From contig NC_135565.1 of the NCBI RefSeq assembly GCF_964340395.1, forward strand, positions 18,877,209 to 18,939,708: a DNA stretch of 62,500 bases. Reading direction: 5' to 3'. Of this stretch, positions 14,201-27,800 are shown piece after piece; the stretch's first letter is position 1; each line of letters starts with the position of its first letter. The notes under the pieces are model-generated. The model worked only from the letters and a program-made list of their open reading frames with translations. It was not told where the DNA came from and searched no databases. A program made the position numbers and the translations under genes. The DNA is from Glandiceps talaboti. Taxonomy: Eukaryota > Hemichordata > Enteropneusta > Spengelidae.

Positions 14201-16700
14201 CAGGTGAAAGACAAACAGAGGACCAGAGCCTTTCAATAGTGTTATACCAGGTCTTCATGTAACAGCTGTGAAAGGAATTCTTTCATTCATTTTTCACGGC
14301 TGAATTGTTCTCCTCTGACTTCAAAACATGTGTAATTTTTAGACAATGCTAAAAGTATAGTCAGCAAACCGTTGTAATCACCGTCTTGGCTTCGGCTCAA
14401 AAAGTGCTTCACGAATATTGAACAAACTTCCCAGGGTTTTGACTCCCAGACTAGACCAATTCTCTCGGTGTCTCGAAGTTTGAATACGTGTACCTGTGTC
14501 GGACAATGTCCTTTGATCATACGCGTAAGGAACCCTCGATGCACCCACCATTCATAAACACTTTTTTGTGTGATTATATTGCGTGCAGTGTCTAAGTGAG
14601 GAAATAACAGCCTCTGATTCGAACCAACCACCTGTTAACAGCCTCTGATTCGAACCAACCACCTGTTAACAGCATGACACATCAATTCCCTTGACAGAGT
14701 GACTTGTCAAATTCTTGTCATCTTAAAAAAAGTAACAATTACTTAGTTCGACTGATGAATTTAGGTAAATACAAAATGGCGGAAATCTCTTGAAGGTCAC
14801 TCCGTTGATTTGAAGTCTGGAGAGACTACTGAAAGTAGGAAACGACACTAAAAATTGAAGTTGTGCGAGCAAGACGATTCTGTCACAAAAATCGAACTTG
14901 TTTAAACTTGATTTAAATTTTGAAAGAATAACCTCTCCCTTAACTACCGGTACCATGACGGTGGAATTTGAAGAACAAGACGAACGTTAACAGCTCTCAT
15001 ATACTCCAATAATGACGATCATTTGTACAAGAAACTATCCACAGTAGTATTATCACATAAATATAAAAACGCCAGAATTATTATTAAATGGAAAGTGGTT
15101 CCATTATGAACAACAACAACAACAACAACAACAACAGTAACAACAACAACAACAACAACAACGTTTTGGTTATTGAATGAATGGATGTCTGAATGTACTA
15201 AATCATGGTAATTTGAACCCAAGACTACAGAAGACGAACGAAGTCTGTACAAAGTAGGTAATGATACCCACACCATTGCAATGATATCAGCGGTGGTCTG
15301 AAACAAAATTTAATGTGATATACTATTACTGGGGCATTTTTTTCATTTACGATGTAATAATGCTTCTGAGGCTTAAATTCTTCACAGTTTCCATAGTAAT
15401 ACATATTTATACTATGTAAGCAACGTTACACTTAAAGGGGTCAGCGTTGTACGAACGATAATTTTGATACCACAGAAATAGCAATAACATAAGACTGCAA
15501 CGGGTCGGTGCGCTTCAACACCCCTTGGTAAGATAAGCAACATGTGTGTATACACATAAAACCGTACTTCAGTTCCATACGTGCAGCGCCATGGACCGCC
15601 ATCACTTCCCCTCGTTCTATCACATGTGGTGGCTTAGACATAACGAATCAAATAAAACATTTGTGCATTTTAACCTGCATGGTAACCATGGCAACTTTTT
15701 AATTAAAACCAAACTTTCAAAAGTATTAACATCTAATGTAACACAAAGTTTGACGTTGGGAGAAAGTGGCGTTCGTGTGATTACTTCGTTAATGTAGTGT
15801 CGGTTTTCACCGGCTCCTCTCAGTCAACTGACTTCTTCAGCACCGAATACTTTCGACTTAAAACAGTTAAACGAATTGTCATTTTATTGTAACTCTTTGG
15901 CACATATCGAATTCATTTTGCAACGGTTCAATTTTATTTATAATAGGTGGTAAACATTGTCGGCTTTAATGTGACCATACATAGAAGAAAATACAGTTTT
16001 AGCAAGTCGCCCATTATACGTACGAATGCCAGTCTCGAATTGTTTGACATTACGAGAACTGCGGTGACTTGAATTCTAACTCGGAAGCTATTTTCGGGTA
16101 TTGCTCACACGTCGACGCCTGGCATGGTCAGTATGAGTGGTGAACGATATAACACTGTACATGATGTAAGGTTGCTAACGGCTTTATTGCTGTTGATCAC
16201 GATTTACGTACACACCTTGTTGAGATCGTCTGACAAGTCACGACTTATGTATGGCATAATAGTCAAAAGGTGACTTTTCACGGTGATAATTTATGAAAAG
16301 TTTAACGGACTTTGACAGACTGCTTGAAAGTAATGCCTAAAATTATGAGTAAAATGCAATCTTATAATATAACATTCTGTAAACAACTCATAGCTTTGTA
16401 AAGAAGTATATTTTGTGCAACGTTTGTCCAATGCCAAATATACTTTTCTTGTCCCCCCACCTCCTTCTCCTCCAACGACCTCATTACCATTTTCTCCAAG
16501 CATTGAAAGAATTCAATCAAAGAATTTGAAATGTGTCATTTCCTCCCACGTTTGTTTGATTTAGAGGAAATACAGTATATGAAGAACGAGGACAATCTTC
16601 AGTGTTTACTTTAGAAGTTTTAGTTCGTTGGTCTCTCTCGTTGTCATGAGCTACGAGTCTGCGCTTTACACCAATACCAACACCACCATCATGCCAACTC
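11240..16700. other. Long non-coding stretch, no gene recognised
   Basis: Nothing recognisable is encoded. A 114-codon open frame on the minus strand (14,287-14,631) matches no family I know and has no clear splice partner. A perfect tandem duplication of about 31 bp lies at 14,608-14,669, an AAC trinucleotide run at 15,111-15,162, and a perfect RFX X-box-like palindrome, GTAACCATGGCAAC, at 15,682-15,695. Confidence 0.45.
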
Positions 16701-16714
16701 ATTCTACACCAAGA

Positions 16715-16865
16715 CCGCCACCACCACCACCACCACCACCACCACCACCACCACCACCACCACCACCACCACCAACCCATTCTACACTAAGACCACCACC
16801 ACCACCAACATGCCAACTCATTCTACAGCAAGACCACCACCCCCACCCCCACCACCACCACCACC

Positions 16866-16897
<32 letters not shown>

Positions 16898-16975
16898 CAA
16901 CAACTCATTCTACACTAAGACCACCACTACCAACATGCCAACTCATTCTACACCACGACCAACACCACCAACATG
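16715..16975. repeat. CCA trinucleotide array within a longer tandem unit
   Basis: CCA runs (turning to ACA near 16,880-16,900) alternate with a conserved segment that includes ATGCCAACTCATTCTACA. The segment occurs at least five times, so a higher-order unit is made of the segment plus a variable CCA tract. The poly-Pro and poly-Trp frames are artefacts. Confidence 0.9.
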
Positions 16976-16984
16976 TCAAACTCA

Positions 16985-19900
16985 TTATATACTAGTGTGC
17001 ATACAGTCCCACGTACCTACAACTCGTCTTATCATGGTTGTATTTAACCTTTTCTCAACGGAATAAGCGATCATGTTAAAATACACTGTTTATCGCAATG
17101 AAGTAACGGTAAGATGGGCATAGGTATGGACGAAGTCTTCGCGGCCAAGATGGGCTTTAATTTCACAAATCTATAACTTCTGTAGCGCTGAGAGACACGA
17201 CAACACTGAGTAATTATAGATTATTTCACGAACAAAAATTATTACCTCCAAAGATTACGTCACCGCAGTATGTCACTTTACCAATCAAGTCACCACTATA
17301 TATATACACCGTAACGATGAGTAAGTGGTTTGAGCAACAATTCAAGTTGGCAATGACGTCAAACTATTTATGCCTACATTTCACCAAATATTTATTGATT
17401 GTTGTCAACACGAGTGGAATGATTCAATTAATGAATTCCCAAAGACTCGGGTTTTATTCAACATGGAACCTGAATTCTATTTACAAAGTACCAATACATC
17501 CAATTATAAAATCGCTCTGGCTAAAGTTCCTTAGACCACCCAGACCACTTCATAATAGTCCTATTCAATGTAAAATACTGTTTTCGTTCATAACGTGGAA
17601 TTTCAGGCTTGGATCTATAAGTTCGATGACGTCAAAATTATATCGATTTTTAACTGTGGGATAAATGTAAAGTTAACCTAATCACCTGAGCCATAACATA
17701 CTGACAGGTTGAAATACCAAAAATGTGCCATAATGTGTACACGCAGTAGAAAAACATAAATGGAAAATTAATTGCATAGTCTCTACAAAACTCAACTTAA
17801 AGGTTTCTAATAGTTCCAGTTAGCTTTCGCCTTGTTAACATATTACCACCAGGTCAGTAAATAAGAACATAATATATGCAATTTTGTTTACCACACACCG
17901 ATAACAACTACACCGTTTCTATACGAATCATCATGCTTCTCATCATTGTCATGACAACGGACTGATTTGACTATTTGTCATGACAACGGACTGATTTTGA
18001 CTATTTGTCATAAGTAAGACCGCAGACTACAAAATAGTTTATGTACTGGTCTGAAGTAAATGTATATTAGGTGATTAGATTGACCTTACTTATCAAAACG
18101 TGTCCAGTCACCGTTACACAGAATAAAATGAACAGTCACCGTTACACAGAATAAAGTGAACAGTCGACGTTACACGAAATAATTAAGATGAACAGCCGCC
18201 GTTCTGTGCAGAATTAGACATTTCCCTAACCCTTTTGCATTTCACGTTTTCAAACAGGAAGTTGTCTTAATAGTGACATATTTCAATCAGAAAATTATGT
18301 GAACATCAAATATGGCTGTCGCTATTGAAATTTAAAATAAAAAAGTAACTTGAGAACATCCTGTCTCCTGAGATTTACCGCCAAGGTTCTGAGAAAAGTT
18401 GGTATTACACGACATCTCACGCGGGTTTTGGACAATGTTACTGTAAGTACGTCATTTGCCGACTGTATTTAGGAATTAGCAATCAACTCAACTCTTAGAA
18501 TAATACGGGCATTTCAAAGGTTTATAAGCACTGAGTCTTGTATATTCATCGTCGCAAACCACGGACTGTTTTACGGCAACGTTCTTAACGAGCCTCCCAC
18601 TTTTAATTCGAAATGTAGTGGTAGAAATAATAACTCTGGTTTGTGAGAATGTGTATATTTTTCTGGAGGCTATCCGTTTGGGATTTGTGTCTACTACATT
18701 CCCAATTTATAAATTTCAGAGTCGTATGGGGCGACATAATAAGTCGTAAAGCTTCTTTGGGCTGGGTTTACACGTAGGTTGTTGCCGGGGGTTGTTGTCG
18801 TTTGGGCATTTTTTTTCAATATGGCGACCAAAGTAGACGGTTCTTGTTTGAACCTATTACGTGATTTAACATTTACAGCAAATAGTTGGTCTGGAATCTC
18901 ATATCGCATCACAGTCAATTTTACGTTATAATATCGAATAAATAATTACACTAAAGAGATGAAAATGGAAAATGGCGATCCACTTTAACACAGCCTCGTC
19001 AAAATATTAGAGCAGTTCTATATGTCAGACCATTGTAGGCTTTACTTCTTGGTGGGGGTGACAAGTAAGCAACAGTGGTTTTCATTTACTTGAGTGAATT
19101 AACCAACACAGTTATAGTGTTAATAAAGTCGCTGTTGCTTTGAATAGAAAGCGCCGTAACTCTATAGTTCTGTTCAATGTAACTCTATAGTACTGTTCAA
19201 ATAACTTTAATTAACTATTTTAGTAGAGGAAAATAAACACATTACTGCAAAATGTCATGGAAAGAATTCAAATGCAGATCCGTATATCAGTATACGTGCG
19301 TTACTCGTTTTACACCAGGGCGATGTGTAAGTAACAGCTGAGCGGAACAGTTTTCAAACTTCACTTGACATTGCTAGCGTTTCATGAGAGCTAATCGTTC
19401 TTAAATTTACATGTAGTACTTAAAACTTTACCATAATGACAACAAAGTTTCGGTCATTATGTTAAAATTTGGCTTTGTCAATTTGTAACGTAATAGTTTT
19501 CATCATGTTACATATGGAATTCGTCAAGCAAGTCTGAGTGCAGAAAACATTGGATCTTGTTTCACTTACAATGTACGTATACTCTGTCTCCTATGGTGGA
19601 TTTGGCGAAATCTGAGCTTTTGGTTTATCCACAAAGTTATAACTTTACTTTAATCCCCCCCAAAAAAAAACAACAACAACAACAACAACAAATAAACCCA
19701 AAACAACAATAACAACAAACAAACAAAAAAACTCAGTTGTTCTAAAGCCCGAACATTAAAAATAACCGTAAAGTTCCAAGGTCTCATTTGCAACAAAGGC
19801 AGGCTAGCTCCCTGCCCGTGATAACTACCCCCCGTATGGCTCACACCATTGATAGACAGCCAATATTGTATAGATATTTAAGATTGTAGATAATTTATGT

Positions 19901-22530
19901 ACAATTTTATAATTATAATAAAAAATATGATTGTTTATACAGCGCTTCCACAAACTAGTTTGCTAAAAGTGTTTGGTATTTATTACCCCTGACACTCCAG
20001 GACCAATGCTGACGTATAGTAAAGATCCACTATACTTCCTCATCTCTATGGAATGCATTGTTACAATAGAATTTGTAATTGCGTGGGATAAGGTCCCTCA
20101 CATATAGCAACCTCTCTGCTACCAGATCCTCAATTACACAGCTGGGTTGATCTGGGTAAAAGCACAATTATTGTGGTTCAAATTTTTCCAAGGGACTTTA
20201 TTAGTTATTCTGTTCTGATATAAATGGTAGCAGAGAGACTCGGCAACATGTAGATAAAATTGAGTGTGTAACTCTAACCATCACGAATCCACAACTTATT
20301 TTAAAGCACACGCTTTTAATTCGCAAACCGTGTTTATTTTCTGTTTCTTCTACACACAACTCTCAGGTAGCAGACCATAGCATGCTTCTTTATTTTCAAG
20401 TTAAACCCACTCTGATCTGAATTAACATTCGTCCCACTTTCAAATTGCAATCTGACCATGCACGTACGTACGTAACTCAGGTTTCAGCTAAAAACCCTCA
20501 AAAACAAAACATTTATACATACAGCGAGTAGTTTTCGCACGAACGTACGCACACACGCCATGAGAGATACTGATATACCCATCGCAACAAAAAAAACCAA
20601 TCACCTATAAAACGGTACCCTCGGCAACCATGCGATTTTCGGATTGACCTGCATTTGTTAACCTTGGTTAAATGCATGCAGTAAACACTTGGCCAGTCAA
20701 TACAATTGATTGAGATAAAACACATGTATATTTGTCAATGTTATGAAACGAATGTTGGGGTCACATAAATGAACCAATGCCACTCACTACACTACACACT
20801 GTAAGTACTATATGTAATCATGTTAGACAGGCGGCCATATTTATTTACACTATATCCAGGTAAGACTGTATATCACTCAACATGTTTTCACCAAGAATAA
20901 AATAAAGATGCCGTCAATTTTGTCTCCGAAAGAATTACGATGCCCTAAAAGTACACAGACTCGCAATATCTAGAGACATTGTTGAATTTTTACCGAGATG
21001 GACACTTTTTTTTTTTTTTTTTTACAATTAATCCAATGACTTTGCTCTCTGGCTTGAAAATGTGGTTCACCAGAACACCAATGATAACCAGAATTCTGTG
21101 AAACGAGTATGTCTATTCAGATAGGCAAGTCCCTGGTCTAAAGTATATTATAACTAACAATCTATATTATGTAAACACCAGACTGACACTATCATCAGAT
21201 CGCTACGTCGTGGTATTCAGTATCGAACACAATTCTTGCATATACACATTCAGCATTTTGTTATATAAATAGATAAATAATTTTTAATGTAAAAATTTCG
21301 TTTCAAATATTAGTTTTTTTCTTATTCTGGGGATAAATTTCAATACTTCAGAATAAGTGACCGTATTGTGATAATTATATTTTCTGTGGTTGTGAATTCA
21401 ATACGCCATTTTGGTTTCTCCACAGACAACGTTGGCCATGGTTACAAGAACACAGTTGTGGTCCCAGCGAATCAATGGAATCACAAGGCGTACACAGAGT
21501 CACAGGATCATTTGTTTACTTTAGCAACATTCTATAACTCTACCAGACAACAGTTTTTTTACACCTGGATTTTAATACTAATCACAACCTGGTCTGTACA
21601 ACCTGTCAGCTCAGACCTTGGTGGTTAGCACAGAGTCATTACTATCTATTGGGAGATCCCCTGTAATGATACTACCATGCCGACAGTTACCATGGTTACA
21701 TTCTTTCTTGCATACCATTTATTTTACTGCTAGGTCGAAGAGCGCATTAACTATCCAGTTCCTTAGTGATACCCAACATATATTGGAATGAATGAGGAAA
21801 ATATATAATAAATAATCCTTACTATGTCATTGCTAAACGTTTGAAGTTCTTAGGTAAATAACGAAATAATGTGGGTTTTTTTGTTTTTGTTTTTTTTTTT
21901 GGGGGGGGGGAATAAGATTGTCAATGAACGAATTTCAACAAAACGATATGATAAAACGTATTTTTGTTGTTGTTTTTTTAAAATGTTTTTTGTTGTTCTT
22001 TTTTGTTTTATTAAGTCCCAGAAAACATGCCAGATTTCTCTGTGCCTGAATACAATTGTCCCGTCATGGCAAGTAACAACCTCTATCAGATAAGCGTTTT
22101 AATATATATATCTACCGACAGAAATCAATATTTAAACCTATGTTTGGTTGTGATCCAACTCTTCGACATTTTAAGGAGTGGCGTGTGAAGTATTCACGTA
22201 CAATCTAGATAAATGACCCATTTTTAGCGACTGCAGAGGGTCTAACTTGAACTAATTTCGTACAGATATTAACTTTCAACGTATTGCGTCATTCGTAGCC
22301 TCCACGTCGCCAAAATACCCATTTTTAAATTTCTATTGAAATCGACGAACCAAATGAACTCAACCAATTAGTGATAATGAATAATGGTAAATAAATAAAT
22401 ATATACTGAACTGCCAATCCTTAATTCAGTCTTGCTCACAAAAAACTCACAAAAACACACATTTAATGAAACAAACAACAACCCATCATATTCTAACCGA
22501 ATACTAGACTATGTATTACCTAATTTATCT
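16985..22530. other. Long non-coding stretch, no gene recognised
   Basis: No exon could be supported. Small tandem duplications lie at 17,945-18,010 (ATGACAACGGACTGATTT, two copies) and 18,105-18,175 (CAGTCACCGTTACACAGAA, about three copies). A and T runs and AAC runs lie near 19,665-19,720 and 21,007-21,024. An X-box-like palindrome, GTTACCATGGTTAC, is at 21,686-21,699. An inverted pair built on GTAGCAGAGAG lies at about 20,115 and 20,228, hinting at a decayed element. Confidence 0.45.
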
Positions 22531-22534
22531 AAAC

Positions 22535-22770
22535 CGAACCAAACCAAACCAAACCAAACCGAACCAAACCAGTTCAATCCAGATTGGACTAAACAAGCCA
22601 ACTCTCATCCTGGCCTTGCTATACCAAATATTACCTAATAAAATCAAACTAAACTAAGTAAACCAGTTTAGGTCAGATCAGACTAAAAAAAGACAGTTCA
22701 GGTCAGATCAGACGAGACTAGACTAGACTAAGTAGACCAGTTCAGGTCAGATCAGATTAGACTAAAAGAC
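22535..22770. repeat. CCAAA pentamers followed by AGACTA-type tandem repeat
   Basis: ACCAAACCAAACC repeats at 22,535-22,570 are followed by three loosely conserved units that share CAGTT(C/T)AGGTCAGATCAGA, at about 22,662-22,760. Confidence 0.75.
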
Positions 22771-23039
22771 CTACATAAATCACCTACAACAATATCACCG
22801 ATAAGAATGGTACATCGCTGTCACAGTGTGACATCAACGGAGCAATTTGTAGAACATTCCTTTGACTAGCAAAAATGAGAATGATGTTACCCCGGGGATG
22901 TTACACCTAGTTTGATCCTATGGCTAATAGACAGTCAAACAGACATATTACAGTTAGCAGTGATTACCAGGGTGAAAGAAGAATTTGTAGGAGAATCACG
23001 TGATTTAAATAGTGACAGGGACTTATAGTGGAGTGTTTA

Positions 23040-24440
23040 GAATTTGATGGTGAGTTGAGATAGGATAGATAATAGAATGAGTTTGGGTGGAGAGTTGGGA
23101 TGGGATGGAATGGGATGGGATGGGTAGTGGGGAGAGTTTTGTAGTGAGGTGACATAGGGTTGGATGGGTCATGGGGTGAGTTTGGGCGCTGAGATGAGGT
23201 AAAGTAGAGTGGTAAAGTGGGATGGGTAGTGGGGAGAGTTTGGGTAGTGAGGTGTCAAGCTTGAATGGTTTATAGTGGTTGAGTTTGGGTGCTGAGCAAG
23301 GTAGGATGGGTAGTTGTGTGAGTTTGGGTAGTAGGTGAATAGGGTTGGATGGGCAGTGGGGTGATGAGTTTGGATGGATATGTGAGATAGGGTGGGATGG
23401 GTATTGGAGTGAGTTTGAGTGGAGAAGTGAGATTGGATGGAATGTGTGGCCATGGCGGAGTGAGTTTGGCTGTTGAGGTGAGGTAAAGTGAGATCGGTAT
23501 ATGTAGTGGAGCTCGAGTGAGTTTGGGTAGTGAGGTGACATAGGATGGGGTGTGTAGTGGGGTGAGTTTGGGTAGAGAGGTGACATAAGATGGGGTATGT
23601 AGTGGGATGAGATTGGGCAGTGAGGTGACATAGGATGGGGGTGTGTAGTGGGGTGAGTTTGGGTAGTGAGGTGACATAGGATGTGATGTGTAGTGGAATG
23701 AGATTGGGTAGTGAGGTGACATAGGATGGGGGTGTGTAGTGGGGTGAGTTTGGGTAGTGAGGTGACATAGGATGGGGTGTGTAGTGGGGTGAGTTTGGGT
23801 AGTGAGGTGACATAAGATGGGGTGTGTAGTGGGGTGAGTTTGGGTAGTGAGGTGACATAGGATGTGATGTGTAGTGAGGTGAGTTTGGGTAGTGAGGTGA
23901 CATAAGATTGGGTGTGTAGTGGGATGAGTTTGGGTAGTGAGGTGACATAAGATGGGGGTATGTAGTGGAATGAGATTGGGTAGTGAGGTGACATAAGATG
24001 TGATGTGTAGTGGGGTGAGTTTGGGTAGTGAGGTGACATAGGATGGGGGTGTGAAGTGGGATGAGATTGGGTAGTGAGGTGACATAAGATGGGGGTGTGT
24101 AGTGAGGTGAGTTTGGGTAGTGAGGTGACATAGGATGGGGTGTGTAGTGGAATGAGATTGGGTAGTGAGGTGACATAAGATGGGGTGTGTAGTGGGGTGA
24201 GTTTGGGTAGTGCGGTGACATAGGATGGGGGTGTGTAGTGAGGTGAGTATGGGTAGTGCGGTGACATAGGATGGGGGTGTGTAGTGGGGTGAGTATGGGT
24301 GGTAAAGTGGGATGGGATAGGTAGTTGAATGCATTTTGATTAGAGAGAGAATGGAGTTAGTTGATGGTGAAACGAGGTGAATATTGGTGTTAAGCAGTGA
24401 GAGTTTGGGTAGTGGGGTGAGTTAGCGTGGGATGGGAAGT
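23040..24440. repeat. 45/46-bp minisatellite
   Basis: The core (about 23,510-24,310) is a tandem array of a G-rich unit containing GTGAGGTGACATA, GGATGGGG and GTGTAGTGGGGTGAG. Units are 45 bp, or 46 bp with an extra G. Degenerate copies extend left to about 23,040 and right to about 24,440. Because 45 is divisible by three, the minus strand stays open in three frames for 350-414 codons (Ser-Pro-His-Tyr-Pro repeats). The mixed 45/46-bp spacing shifts the frame from unit to unit, which argues against selection for a protein. Confidence 0.9.
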
Positions 24441-24710
24441 GGAACGGTTAGAGTTTGAGTGATGAGTTGGATAGGTAAATATAATGATAGTATAAAAGGT
24501 ACGATTGAGTGAAAAAAGTGTGGATTAGACATTACCAATTACAAGTAGTACATAGATACAGTTATACAATGATGACAGATTAGACATTCCTAGATATGAT
24601 AGGCAATTATAATACTTCAACTTAAACTAATGTTTGACTTACTTACTCCCATCCCACCCCACTCACTTCCTCCATCCAATGAATACGATAATGATAATGC
24701 AAGTCTATCT

Positions 24711-24858
<148 letters not shown>

Positions 24859-24859
24859 A

Positions 24860-27800
24860 TTTCATGAGTACCTTTTCCCAAAACTACAAGATGACAAAAT
24901 ACTCTGATAAATAGTGTAGCTGAGACGGCTGTTTATATAATATTCAGCCTATCGGGGAGAAGAGATCTTTAGTGCGATCTATATGATCGTCGCAAGGATC
25001 AGCCGATGCAGGAGACGAAATTGAATACGCGAAGACAGACCATAGTGCGGAGAGTAAAAGATGGGGCTGGGCATTGAAAGCAAAGAGACAAAGCCTACCT
25101 GTACAAACCGTCAACACAGTTGACTAATCAGCAGTAATCTTGTATATGATATGGACTAGAGGATAAATCCAGTTGCTGAAGGTAAACTGCATAAAAAATT
25201 GACTGTCTTTTTTTATTTATTTCAGTTTGTATTAAATCTTTATTTACCGGGGTTTCCCCTCTCAGTCCCCTATCGTCGTAAAGGCCTCTCATTATTAACA
25301 CTTCATGGAACTCGTCGTTGGAGTCGGTGGAAGGTCAAAGGTCACATTGAGCCTGTACATGATTACAACTGTCGTCAACTCTTACGTAGTGTGAACAAGA
25401 TGATAATCATTACACCAAATCAGTACTTCCATATTATTTCCAAAGTTGTGACTTTTGGTAATTTTTTTGAATGTCCCCAAAAGATGCAGCGTAAAAATAC
25501 CTTGTGTATCATTGAGCATGCGTAGATTCAAACGAATAAGATTGATGTTCAACTTTTGTTGCCAAAAGTGTTGCCCCCTGGAGTGCACAAGTACTCCCTT
25601 GGTTGGTTTATATGGAGTGACTTTGCAAAGAGCATAGTTATATACAACAAAACTACAAGAGTCAAAAATATACTCTTATTGGTCAAAGTTATGGAATTGT
25701 CTTCCTTTCCTCTTTATCACGTTAAATATATACGAATAAAATGTCGCTTCAACTAGTGAGAATAATGACGTCATCATTTTGGCATTTTAAACCTTGGGTG
25801 TGTCCTTGAAGTTCCGCTTAGAGACTTGGACTTGGAATTCCCCAAGTTCTAAAAATAGCCATATTAAACTGTAACAACTCTGCATTTGGCAATGACATCA
25901 GTTTTCAGGAGAAAGAGTGGCGCAACATTAGTATGATATATATTGTGACGTCGAAGTGGCGTCACTGTAGATTAAAGTATTTTTGTTCTGAGAAAATCAA
26001 AATATTGAATCTTAAACTTGAATTTTGATAGTCTATCAACGTTGTTGTGTGAGATGTACACGTGGTATAGTATACACAATGTGAGCCTAGAGTGACGTAA
26101 TCAACACTTATAAGCGCCATATTGAAAACCAATACTAGCTATACATAGGTGACACAATATATATAAAGACTATTGTCAGTGTATATATTTTCAAAAATTA
26201 CCTTTTGGTGCGACATTCTGACATATATTCTTAAAGAAAGGTCGTTTCTATGACTCTGGTCTAAAATAGATTCAAAATGTGCGAGAAATTTGACAAAAAA
26301 CTTGTTTTTATCCAATATAGTTTTGGTGGGAAAGCACTCGGGACGAATGACGTTCAAGCCGATTAGACTTCTTCATATTCCCAAGTGTTTTAAAAAAGTT
26401 TTGTACCAAAATGTCAAAATCCATTTTATTAGGAAAGACATTTCCTTTAAATTTGGCCTAAAATGAGTTCAAGTAAAAAAAATCAGGAAGTCATTTTTAC
26501 ATTATTGCAATAATTTCATGACACATTTCGCAATCATTTGAAATGTCTATCTTCAGTCATGTTACTTGTTGTGTAACTGATTTAAGCAAATATTTGTACA
26601 CAGCTTCAAAGTACTGAGCTATTCCCAAAGCAATGTCTCATTTATTTTATCACAGACACTTGTGTGGCTTTTTATCAGTGACGTGTTTGAAACTTTCAGA
26701 ATGTCAGGAATCATATATGAAAATGACGTCACCCTATACGTCATGCAATATGAAAAGTATTGAATAGTACACGTTTTTTTAGGGAAGCAGAAATCAGTCA
26801 GGGTTTATTATTATTAGTTAAATTAGACGACAAGATACAAATTAGAAAAAAAAATGTTTTATTTACAAAGAAGGGAGAGAGAAAACCCATAATGTTTTAT
26901 GAAATTTGACAAGACTTTCCGAACCTGCCAAGCCCAAAGTTCTATTCTTGAATCCCTTTAAACACATTTATCAGGGTTTGTCGGTAGAACATAGTGGTGA
27001 TGACCTTAGTATTACGTTCTTGTACCACGGCCAAGGATTCTTATTACCGATCTAAATAATAGTAAAGGTATTTGCAAAAGAAGGCAAAAGTTACTAGTCT
27101 TTCAAATTTTAGTAATATTGTAACTTTTCCATAACGTTTTTTAATAAATAAAGAAAATGGTGTCTGATAATATACACATTAAGTTTCAAGCTGCTAACGT
27201 TACTTGTAGAGATCGAGAATCATTGCACTCTTTATAAGGGCCACATGTCTTTATTTCCACTTGATAACGGTTCGATGGATTGGTCGCTGTATGAAATCAT
27301 CAACAAACAATTGGAAACATCAGATGAAGATCTATATTTATTCGGATCCAGATCCTCCAGTGAGGTACTTCCTGTGTGATATATATCGTCAAAGTTGGTC
27401 AGGGAGGAAGTTGTTTTGAATTCAACATTCGCAAGGGACGTGCAAACTTATTAGCGACATTTCCCCCTATATCTTCTGCGTTATCTGTCATTGCCGTAAA
27501 AAGGTCTAAATGTTTCATGACAGTGTTGTTGCGTTGCTTCTTATTACGGTCATATTTTTGTAATACCCTTCAATTGTAGATTTATTCAGTATTTTACAAG
27601 CTTAGTTTCAGATTTATATTTCAAAACAAATCAATCTACCTGAGATTTGGTAGAACCCATACATCGAGAGAAAAAAATGGGAAGTTTCTTTCCACCATGG
27701 AGTGTCTATATATCCTGGTTATCATTTATGGACTACCGTTTCCATGGTCACAGGGTTAACTTGCTAATTAAAATTCCAATACACTTGTACATTAAACTTA

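Noticed and set aside
14287-14631. 114-codon minus-strand frame
   Set aside because: No recognisable domain, no splice partner, and it ends beside a local tandem duplication.
18694-18918. 74-codon minus-strand frame
   Set aside because: The segment looks like a decayed repeat and has no domain or splice sites.
23023-24334. Minus-strand frames of 350-414 codons rich in Ser-Pro-His-Tyr
   Set aside because: Three overlapping frames are open at once because of a 45-bp minisatellite, and 46-bp units move the sequence between frames.
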